Shown in pieces: positions 1 to 6,154 of a stretch of DNA of 12,818 bases (its first letter is position 1; the number at the start of each line of letters is the position of its first letter). The DNA lies in NCBI GenBank assembly GCA_016934645.1, contig JAFGSL010000226.1:1-12818 (forward strand), read 5' to 3'. The position numbers and the translations under genes were made by a program. The notes under the pieces were generated by a model. The model made no database searches. It saw nothing but the letters and a program-made list of their open reading frames with translations, and was not told the DNA's origin. This DNA is from Anaerolineae bacterium. GTDB taxonomy: Bacteria; Chloroflexota; Anaerolineae; B4-G1; SLSP01.

Positions 1-1771
1 CGGTGTCGTCGGGTTCCCAGCGCGGATTGCCATCTGGCCCGTCGTTGGCGATGAGGATCATCTCCGTGCCGGGTGACAGGGGATAGGTGGTTTCGGCCAA
101 ACTGACGAGTTCGTTATTGACCCAAAACGTACAGCGGAAACCACCCAGCACGGCGGCGCTGCCCCGGTTTTCGACGACAGCGCGGAACGTCACGCCCTCA
201 TCTTTGATGGGTGGGTCTTCGATCCAACTTACCTTGCTCACGACGAGGTCGGGGCGCAGATCGGCCAGGGCAGTGACGTCGCCCGTCTCATCCGGCTCCG
301 GCAGCGGAACGTCGGCCCGGTCGAAGATCCAGAATTCCCATAGCGAATAGCCCCATTCTGTCCCGCGTTTCAGTCCCTCCATGCGCACGTAGCGCCCACG
401 CGTCGCGACGACGTGATCATCCTGCCCCCCATCGCCTGCCGTTTCGTGGACGATGTCCGTCCACGTCGCGCCATCGTCGGAGACTTGCAGCTTATACTCT
501 TTACCGTAGGCTGTTTCCCAGACCAGCACGATGCGGGCGATGTCGCGGACTTCACCCAGGTCGATCGTGATGAACTGCTGGTCGGTGTACTCGGACGACC
601 AGCGCGAGTTCAGCCGCCCGTCCACGGCTTTCTCACCCGTCACGTCACTGTTCTCCACGGAGGAGACTTCAACGGGCCGACCGACGGAGATGATGCCTTC
701 AGGCGCGGAAAGAGGGGTGGGAGTGGGCGGGGACGTTGGTGTGGGAATGGGCGTCGCGGCGACGAGCCACTCCGGGCGCACGGCGAGGTTGTGGATGCTG
801 TACGTGCTGGTGATGGCGACTTCCAGTCCCCAGTCGTGCAGCGTGTCGAACATGCCATCCTCGGTCATATCCATCTCCCCGCAATCGCCGTTCCCCGGCC
901 CCCACGACCACGGTAGATAGCCGATTTCGTTGAGCGCGCACTGTTCGATGATCGTCTGGTAGGGGATACAGCAGGTACAGCCAGGTCCTTTGTGCGCGAA
1001 CTCGCCGACGATGAGCGGCAGATTCAAATCTACCGATTCCTTGATCTCATCAATGACGAGCTGCTGCACATTCCCACGCTGCGAACTGGGCCACCACATG
1101 TGGATGGAGAACATCAGGTTGTGGTCGGGATCGTTCTGGATGAGGTACGGGCCATTTTCCTGCAAGCCGTCGATATCCTGTCCCCACCTGGAGGAATCGA
1201 TGATCAACGGGACGTGGATGCCTGCCGCGCGCATCCGCCAGATCGCCAACGCATATCCCGCACGATATTGTTCGTCTTGGACCTTGCTGCTGCCGGCTTC
1301 GTTGGCGATGTTGACGAGCAGGTATGCTTCGTGCTTTTTGAGTACAGCGAGGACGTCGGACCGCACCCAGTAATCGACACAAGCTTGCATAGAATCCCAT
1401 TCCCCCGTCGAATCGTGACAATCCATGAGGGGAATGAGTTGGTTGTTGACGGCATTGGTGATGGCAATGTCCAGCTCTTCCGGCGAACCTTCTGTCAGCC
1501 AGACAATGCGCACGACATTCGCGCCAGTCTTGGCGATTTCGGGAAATGCCGGGATGCCGTCGCGGTCGGTGTAGATGACCATCTTGTTCACGCCATACAG
1601 GATGACTTTGTTGCCGAAGCGGTCGTAGAGATAGCGGCCCTCGACGCGAAAGCCGGGATATTGGTCTGATTGGGCTATCGCAGGGGCTAGGCTGCTGATC
1701 AGCAATATGCCTATCACGATCGCCAAACACGCCGGACCCCATTTCCAGAACACACGCCCGTCATTATTCAT
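1..1771 (-). CDS. Secreted modular GH5 glycoside hydrolase (mannanase-like), 3' end beyond the window
   Basis: Reading the minus strand from the ATG at 1771 gives 590 uninterrupted codons to the left edge. Residues 1-33 form a signal peptide (hydrophobic ACLAIVIGILLISSLAPAIA, likely cut after AIA33), so the enzyme is exported. Residues about 36-320 are a TIM-barrel glycoside hydrolase of family GH5, closest in style to bacterial mannanases (subfamily 8): acid/base Glu158 in NIANEAG, nucleophile Glu257 in LIVGEF, and the IHMWW and WSWGPG substrate-cleft motifs. A Pro/Thr linker (PTPTSPPTPTP) follows at about 345-357, then an F5/8 type C (discoidin/CBM32-like) domain at about 360-500 with AVDGRLNSRWSSEY and ITIDLGEV, then a CARDB-like adhesion domain (RPDLVVSKVSW...VVENRGS) that is cut by the edge. 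The expected role is extracellular hydrolysis of plant beta-mannan or a related beta-glycan. GGGAGG 8 nt before the ATG supports the start. Exact substrate specificity is inferred. Confidence 0.88.
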   Translation of the reverse strand, partial: MNNDGRVFWKWGPACLAIVIGILLISSLAPAIAQSDQYPGFRVEGRYLYDRFGNKVILYGVNKMVIYTDRDGIPAFPEIAKTGANVVRIVWLTEGSPEELDIAITNAVNNQLIPLMDCHDSTGEWDSMQACVDYWVRSDVLAVLKKHEAYLLVNIANEAGSSKVQDEQYRAGYALAIWRMRAAGIHVPLIIDSSRWGQDIDGLQENGPYLIQNDPDHNLMFSIHMWWPSSQRGNVQQLVIDEIKESVDLNLPLIVGEFAHKGPGCTCCIPYQTIIEQCALNEIGYLPWSWGPGNGDCGEMDMTEDGMFDTLHDWGLEVAITSTYSIHNLAVRPEWLVAATPIPTPTSPPTPTPLSAPEGIISVGRPVEVSSVENSDVTGEKAVDGRLNSRWSSEYTDQQFITIDLGEVRDIARIVLVWETAYGKEYKLQVSDDGATWTDIVHETAGDGGQDDHVVATRGRYVRMEGLKRGTEWGYSLWEFWIFDRADVPLPEPDETGDVTALADLRPDLVVSKVSWIEDPPIKDEGVTFRAVVENRGSAAVLGGFRCTFWVNNELVSLAETTYPLSPGTEMILIANDGPDGNPRWEPDDT

Positions 1772-1801
1772 CGTACGCGCCTCCCAGGTGATTTCACGTG
1801 C

Positions 1802-1829
1802 ATTGTAGCATGTGACAGCCAGACTACAA
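1802..1829 (-). promoter_or_regulatory. Possible sigma70-type promoter of the GH5 gene
   Basis: On the minus strand a good -10 box, TACAAT, lies at 1807-1802, about 30 nt upstream of the GH5 ATG. A weak -35 candidate, TTGTAG (3 of 6 matches), lies 16 nt further upstream at 1829-1824. The location in a divergent intergenic region fits a promoter, but the -35 box is poor, so this is tentative. Confidence 0.35.
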
Positions 1830-1927
1830 AAGTCTTATGATTCATCTGATTGACCATGTCTTGCGTTGGACAAACAACACGCGCGATGCAAGTGTCTGCT
1901 GAGATTTTTGTAGTCTTTGGTTACACG

Positions 1928-1956
1928 TTGCATAGGGATATTTTAAGGAGTACAAT
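1928..1956 (+). promoter_or_regulatory. Sigma70-type promoter of the CFA-synthase operon
   Basis: TTGCAT at 1928-1933 and TACAAT at 1951-1956 are separated by exactly 17 nt, a near-consensus -35/-10 pair (4/6 and 5/6 matches). A start about 7 nt after the -10 box would give a leader of only about 15 nt that consists essentially of the ribosome binding site, leaving little room for leader-based control of the operon. Confidence 0.6.
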
Positions 1957-1964
1957 CATCATAG

Positions 1965-1973
1965 AAAGGAGGT
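1965..1973 (+). promoter_or_regulatory. Strong Shine-Dalgarno of the CFA-synthase gene
   Basis: AAAGGAGGT pairs along its full length with the usual 3' end of 16S rRNA and sits 4 nt before the ATG at 1978. It fixes the start of the first gene of the operon, whereas the second and third genes have no recognisable Shine-Dalgarno and probably depend on coupling. Confidence 0.8.
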
Positions 1974-1977
1974 CATT

Positions 1978-3099
1978 ATGGCGGTGCAACAATCGGAGAT
2001 TATCGTCCGGGGATTGTTTTCCCTTGCTGGTATCGAAGTCAATGGATCAAATCCCTGGGACATCCAGGTGCGGAATCCGCTTTTTTATGAACGTGTGTTG
2101 CAGCAAACGACCCTGGGGCTTGGTGAGTCCTACATGGAAGGTTGGTGGGAGTGTGCGGCTTTGGATGAGTTCGTCAACAAGGCCCTCCGCGCTAATCTGC
2201 GGGACAAGGTAAAGGGCAACTTGGGAATCCTGCTTCATGCCCTGAAATCGCGTTTTTTCAACCTGCAATCGCGTGCCAGGGCGTTCCAGGTGGGCGAGCA
2301 CCATTATGACTTGGGCAACGATTTGTACGAAGCGATGCTGGACAAACGTTTGAATTACACCTGCGGTTATTGGAAAGACGCCGCAACGCTGGATGAAGCC
2401 CAGGAAGCGAAGCTGGAGTTGGTCTGCAAAAAGATTGGCTTGCGGCCGGAGATGCACGTGCTGGAATTGGGCTGCGGTTGGGGCAGCTTTGCCCAATACG
2501 CCGCCGAGAAATACGGAGCACACGTGTTGGGCGTGACCGTGTCCAAAGAGCAGGTCAAGCTGGGGATGGAACGTTGCCAAGGTCTGCCGGTAGAACTGCG
2601 TCTCCAGGACTACCGCGATGTCGAAGGGACGTACGACGCGGTGATTTCCATTGGCATTATGGAGCACGTAGGCTACAAGAACTACCGCACGTATATGGAA
2701 GTCACCGATCGCTGCCTCAAAGAGGACGGTATTGCCTTTTTCCACACCATCGGCAGCAACTACAGCAGGACTGGCGCCGATCCCTGGGCCACGAAGTACA
2801 TCTTTCCCAACGGGATGCTTCCCTCCATTGCACAGCTTGCCACCGCAATGGAAGACCTTTTTGTGATGGAGGACTGGCACAACATCGGCCCGCACTACGA
2901 CAAGACGCTGCTGGCGTGGCACGCCAACTTCGAGCGCGCCTGGCCCGAACTCAAGGCGAAATACGACGAGCGCTTCCATCGTATGTGGCGTTACTACCTG
3001 CTCAGCAGCGCTGGAGGATTTCGCGCGCGCGTCACACAATTGTGGCAGGTCGTGATGACGCGTCCTGGCGCGCCACAGCCTGACTGCCGGTTCAGTTAA
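1978..3099 (+). CDS. cfa: Cyclopropane-fatty-acyl-phospholipid synthase family methyltransferase
   Basis: This 373-residue protein is close in length and sequence to E. coli Cfa (382 aa), which transfers a methylene group from S-adenosylmethionine to the double bond of unsaturated acyl chains in membrane phospholipids. An N-terminal lipid-binding region (about 1-100, with LGLGESYMEGWWE) precedes the SAM-binding methyltransferase domain, whose motif I is VLELGCGWGS at 161-170. The residues known in E. coli Cfa to hold bicarbonate or act in catalysis are all present: Cys129 (YTCGYW), Glu229 (IMEHVG), His256 (FHTIGS) and Tyr307 (GPHYDKTL). The protein also carries HYDLGNDLY and KYIFPNGMLPS, typical of the family. 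It is the first gene of the operon. Its stop codon overlaps the next start (TAATG), linking it to a flavoprotein reductase. It may therefore make a methyl-branched or otherwise modified chain and not a plain cyclopropane; that is inference. Confidence 0.93.
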   Translation: MAVQQSEIIVRGLFSLAGIEVNGSNPWDIQVRNPLFYERVLQQTTLGLGESYMEGWWECAALDEFVNKALRANLRDKVKGNLGILLHALKSRFFNLQSRARAFQVGEHHYDLGNDLYEAMLDKRLNYTCGYWKDAATLDEAQEAKLELVCKKIGLRPEMHVLELGCGWGSFAQYAAEKYGAHVLGVTVSKEQVKLGMERCQGLPVELRLQDYRDVEGTYDAVISIGIMEHVGYKNYRTYMEVTDRCLKEDGIAFFHTIGSNYSRTGADPWATKYIFPNGMLPSIAQLATAMEDLFVMEDWHNIGPHYDKTLLAWHANFERAWPELKAKYDERFHRMWRYYLLSSAGGFRARVTQLWQVVMTRPGAPQPDCRFS

Positions 3100-4058
3100 T
3101 GATCAAAACTGAAGTTCTCATCATCGGCGGTGGGCCGGCTGGGGCTGCCTGTGCCTGGTATCTGTGGCGTCACAATATTGACTGCCTCCTGCTGGATCGT
3201 GAACCGTTCCCCCGCGTCAAGCTCTGCGCCGGGTGGATCCAGCCGCAGGTTCTCGCCAATCTGGACATCCAGCCCGGTGAATATCCGCACAGCTTCACCA
3301 CGTTCGCTGCGCTGCGCATCGCAATACGCGGCATCAGCTTCCCCCTCCCCACCCGGCAATACGCCATCCGGCGGATCGAATTCGACCATTGGCTGTTGCA
3401 AAGGTCGGGTGCGCGCGTGGTCACACACCACGCGCGGACGATTGCGCAGGCGGACGGTGGCTACGTGGTGGACGGCGAATACTTTGGCAAATATCTAGTC
3501 GGCGCGGGTGGGACGCACTGCCTGGTCTACCGGACGTTCTTCCAGGATGTGCACCCCCGTGCGCCGGACACACTGATCGTCACCCAGGAGGAAGAATTCC
3601 CTTACGCTTACACCGATCCGCGCTGCTATCTCTGGTTTGCGGAGAACAAACTCCCCGGCTACGCCTGGTACGTGCCAAAGGCCGGCGGCTACATCAACGT
3701 CGGCGTGGGCGGGAAGGTGGAGATCCTCAAAGCCAACGGCGACACGATTATGCGTTACTGGGATATGCTCGTGGAGAAGCTGACGCGCCGGGGGCTTGTG
3801 CGGAACTATCCGTTTACACCAAAAGGGCACGGCTATTATCTGCGCCAGAATCTCAGCAATGTGCGGGTGGATAATGCCTTCATCGTCGGTGATGCTGTTG
3901 GGCTGGCGACCCTCGATATGGGCGAGGGCATTGGCCCGGCAATCCAAAGCGGCTTGCTGGCGGCAGCAGCGATTGTACACGGGACGGATTACACCGTGGA
4001 CACCATCCGCCGTTACTCACTGTTTCCATCCTGGTTATTTCGAACGTTGAACCGGTGA
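3099..4058 (+). CDS. FAD-dependent oxidoreductase, geranylgeranyl-reductase family
   Basis: The 319-residue protein has a Rossmann FAD-binding motif at the N terminus (LIIGGGPAGAACA, residues 8-20), an acidic residue ending the second strand (LLLDRE, Asp33), a Cys in KLCAGW (Cys43) at the position of the conserved Cys of geranylgeranyl reductases, the family motif GYAWYVPKAGGYINVGVG in the middle, and the second FAD-contact motif FIVGDAVGLATLDMGEGIGP at 261-280. Relatives reduce C=C bonds of isoprenoid or lipid chains (geranylgeranyl phospholipids, chlorophyll and menaquinone side chains) with reduced flavin. It is shorter than typical archaeal members (about 380-400 aa), mostly at the C terminus. 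The start overlaps the preceding stop by one base and there is no Shine-Dalgarno, so translation is probably coupled to the Cfa homologue. A role in saturating or modifying the same membrane lipid is inferred from this pairing. Confidence 0.85.
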   Translation: MIKTEVLIIGGGPAGAACAWYLWRHNIDCLLLDREPFPRVKLCAGWIQPQVLANLDIQPGEYPHSFTTFAALRIAIRGISFPLPTRQYAIRRIEFDHWLLQRSGARVVTHHARTIAQADGGYVVDGEYFGKYLVGAGGTHCLVYRTFFQDVHPRAPDTLIVTQEEEFPYAYTDPRCYLWFAENKLPGYAWYVPKAGGYINVGVGGKVEILKANGDTIMRYWDMLVEKLTRRGLVRNYPFTPKGHGYYLRQNLSNVRVDNAFIVGDAVGLATLDMGEGIGPAIQSGLLAAAAIVHGTDYTVDTIRRYSLFPSWLFRTLNR

Positions 4059-4061
4059 CCG

Positions 4062-4895
4062 GTGATGCTATACAAAACACGCGATACCTTAAAGCGCTAT
4101 GTGATTGATGCGTTCGCCGCGCAAGATGAAGTTTACCGCATTTGCTTTTTCGGCAGGGAGGCAGAGGGCCAGCACGACGCGTACTCAGACATTGATATGA
4201 TCGTCTATTCGCAGGATCCGGCCAAAACGCAGGCTCACTATCGCCAGGTTTTTGCGACGATTTCACCGATCCGCGCCGCTTTTCCCCTGGGTGGCTCACC
4301 TGAGGGGTACAGCGAAATGGTCATGCTACGGGATTACAGTCCTTATCAAAAGATCGATTTCTCGATCGGTGATTGGGGTAAGCACGACTGGTTGCTTTTG
4401 ACGCTATATGAACGGCCCGAACCACCAAAACCGCCATCAACGACGCTCGAGCCGCTGGATATCAGACAGAATATTGCTTACAAATTGACGGATGTTCTGT
4501 TCTCGATAGCCAGGTTCACCAAATGCCTCTTTCGCCATGATATTGATATGTACCGGCGTTGGGAAAGTATCACAGACCTGGCGCTCGTTATGCTTTATGA
4601 GGAATATTTCGGGTGGCAGACCGAAACTTTGAAGAAGCGATTGGGACCGTATGAAAGCAAACAATTGGATGCAGTGTTGAGTTCTAGAGACAGAGCATGG
4701 CTTCACAAAATACGTCCTCCAGGGGCTAACCTGAATCTGGCCCAGAGTTATCAAAACAGCATCGCCTTGTTCGTCACATTATCCAGGCAAAAGGCGGCAT
4801 ACTTTGGCGTCGCTTTGGATGAGGATTTCATCGCGTATATGATGGACTTTATGGACACGGAGATGGCACGCTATCACGAGGAGGAAAATGGCTGA
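4062..4895 (+). CDS. Nucleotidyltransferase-fold protein (aminoglycoside-adenylyltransferase-like)
   Basis: The 277-residue protein carries the minimal nucleotidyltransferase core near the N terminus: FFGREAEGQHDAYSDIDMIV (residues 29-48) gives the metal-binding pair Asp43/Asp45, and Asp99 in YQKIDFSIGDW is the likely third carboxylate. Residues 135-277 are predicted helical, like the C-terminal bundle of antibiotic adenylyltransferases. The usual GS of the family is changed to Gly31-Arg32 and the usual Arg of the following ARG is Glu35, so NTP binding may be altered. The start is GTG at 4062 or the adjacent ATG at 4065; there are only 3 nt after the previous stop and no clear Shine-Dalgarno, so coupling is likely. 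The 3' end overlaps the next gene by 8 nt. By eye it is less GC-rich than its neighbours. The substrate is unknown; resistance to a drug is not implied by the context, which is lipid-related. Confidence 0.75.
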   Translation: MMLYKTRDTLKRYVIDAFAAQDEVYRICFFGREAEGQHDAYSDIDMIVYSQDPAKTQAHYRQVFATISPIRAAFPLGGSPEGYSEMVMLRDYSPYQKIDFSIGDWGKHDWLLLTLYERPEPPKPPSTTLEPLDIRQNIAYKLTDVLFSIARFTKCLFRHDIDMYRRWESITDLALVMLYEEYFGWQTETLKKRLGPYESKQLDAVLSSRDRAWLHKIRPPGANLNLAQSYQNSIALFVTLSRQKAAYFGVALDEDFIAYMMDFMDTEMARYHEEENG

Positions 4896-5943
4896 CGTGA
4901 CATGTGAAATCACGCTGGATGAAACTACTGAAGCGTTGTTGCAACGCCACGCCGATTGGTGGCAGCGAAAAGCAACATTGGTCACACGGATTCAGGGGAC
5001 ATCGCTGGGAGACCTATGGCTACCGCTGGCAGATGGCACAACGGCGGATCACGATATTGATCTCACGCCCGATATGCTGGACATAGAGCGGCTCGTGGGT
5101 AAATCGTTCAAACCCGGTCCACTGGAAACGTCCGGCGACTTGATCGCCACCGCGGCTCCTTACATGCGAGTCCCCTGGCTGGAGGCTATCCTCGGTGCGC
5201 CAATTCGGGCGACAATCCAGGGTGGCAGTATGCGCGCACACGCCTTTGTACGGAAATGGACCGATTGGGAAGTGCGCCCGCATTGCATCGTCAAAGCATG
5301 GCGCGATCTACTCCTAAATATGACCGAGTTGCACGTCACACGCAGCGGGGGGCGTCACGCCGTTGCCCAGACATTGATGCGCGGTCCTTCCGATCTCGCC
5401 GAGGCGGTACTCGGGCCGGAGATGATGAGTTTCGCGACGTTCGATCATCCTCAGGCACTGCGTCATTTCCTGGATGAGGTGACAGACGTCTTCATTGAAG
5501 TGCTCCACGCGCAATTAGGGCGCATTCCACCGATCAAGGGCGGGTACGTTAACCCGTTTGGGATTTGGTCGCCGGGTACGGTGGTGCGTACGCAGTGTGA
5601 CGCTTCGGCTTTCCTATCGCCGAAGCATTATGCGCAATGGTACCTGCCCTACGATGTGCGCATCTGCGAAACAGTGGATTATTCTGTTATCCACCTGCAC
5701 TCGGTCTCGTTACATACCGTCGATGCGCTGCTAGCCGTCGAACGCCCACACGTCATCCAGGTGATAGTGGAAACCTCGGCGAATGCACCCACCTTAGACG
5801 CGATGCTGCCAATCTTCCGTAAAATTCTCGCCACCAAACCCCTCATCATCGAAGGCCCGCTCTCTGAGGATGAAGTCAAACGTTTGCTGGATGCATTGCC
5901 ATCCGGCGGTCTGTGCATCATCGCGCGCGAGGCGGCATGGTAA
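4888..5943 (+). CDS. Uroporphyrinogen-decarboxylase (URO-D)-like protein
   Basis: This 351-residue protein shows the layout of the URO-D/methylcobamide methyltransferase superfamily: QTLMRGPSDLAEAVLGPEMM (161-180) matches the conserved gP-x-dla-x-x-lG region, followed by the HPQALRHFLDEVTDVFIE helix, then CDASAFLSPKHYAQWYLPY (237-255), IHLHS (268-272) and a late strand IQVIVET. True HemE signatures at the N terminus (the arginine-rich substrate motif) are absent, so haem synthesis is unlikely. Many relatives are zinc-dependent methyltransferases acting on corrinoids or small methyl donors; His269/His271 lie where such proteins place a metal ligand, but the Cys ligands are not evident. A strong GAGGAGG lies immediately before the ATG inside the preceding gene, and the 8-nt overlap makes it the last member of the operon. 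Its final codons begin the direct repeat at 5841. The function is unassigned. Confidence 0.7.
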   Translation: MADVTCEITLDETTEALLQRHADWWQRKATLVTRIQGTSLGDLWLPLADGTTADHDIDLTPDMLDIERLVGKSFKPGPLETSGDLIATAAPYMRVPWLEAILGAPIRATIQGGSMRAHAFVRKWTDWEVRPHCIVKAWRDLLLNMTELHVTRSGGRHAVAQTLMRGPSDLAEAVLGPEMMSFATFDHPQALRHFLDEVTDVFIEVLHAQLGRIPPIKGGYVNPFGIWSPGTVVRTQCDASAFLSPKHYAQWYLPYDVRICETVDYSVIHLHSVSLHTVDALLAVERPHVIQVIVETSANAPTLDAMLPIFRKILATKPLIIEGPLSEDEVKRLLDALPSGGLCIIAREAAW

Positions 5944-6140
5944 GCAGTTCTTTTTTCAGCCCCCAGCCATACTGAGTTCGCACTCGACCCGCCCAAAACT
6001 GGACTGGGGAGTTCGCAATACTTCGATAAGGGATGAGAGGAAGTGCTCTATGCGCATTCAACCACTCTTTGTATGGCTCCGCGCGAATCTTTCTGGCGGA
6101 TCATTATATCTGAGTCTAGTACTCCGACTCTCTTCAAAAG
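5841..6140 (+). repeat. Direct repeat, copy A (about 300 bp)
   Basis: The segment from LIIEG in the URO-D-like gene through the following intergenic DNA is matched by 7665-7954 in the same orientation, at roughly 80% identity by eye, with a 7-nt and a few shorter gaps. Perfectly shared blocks include CTGTGCATCATCGCGCGCG, CATACTGAGTT, CACTCGACCCGCCCAAAACT and GGGATGAGAGGAAG. Copy A ends exactly where the phosphorylase gene ends (6141). The 197 nt between 5943 and 6141 hold only this repeat and the small frame at 6050. Confidence 0.85.
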
Positions 6141-6154
6141 CTAAATTTCCCTAA
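6050..6154 (+). CDS. Possible 34-residue microprotein in repeat copy A
   Basis: An ATG at 6050 preceded by AGAGGAAG (6036-6043) opens 34 codons beginning MRIQPLFVWLRANLS and ending at TAA 6152-6154. The same frame, start and ribosome binding site are kept in repeat copy B. Between the two copies the first 30 codons differ at 14 bases with no indel; 8 differences are in third positions and most amino-acid changes are mild (Ile/Val, Ala/Ser, Gly/Ala, Ser/Gly). The peptide is mildly hydrophobic with a few Arg. The last codons overlap the convergent phosphorylase gene. It could equally be an accidental frame in a non-coding repeat, so confidence is low. Confidence 0.3.
   Translation: MRIQPLFVWLRANLSGGSLYLSLVLRLSSKAKFP

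Noticed and set aside
992..1669. Plus-strand open frame of 225 codons
   Set aside because: It is a shadow of the GH5 gene, which reads continuously on the other strand with signal peptide and both catalytic Glu residues.
2047..3039. A 330-codon minus-strand open frame
   Set aside because: It lies wholly antisense to the CFA-synthase gene, whose catalytic motifs are intact; its translation shows no recognisable domain.
4888..5943. HemE (true uroporphyrinogen decarboxylase)
   Set aside because: The N-terminal substrate-binding arginine motif of HemE is absent and the neighbours are not haem genes.
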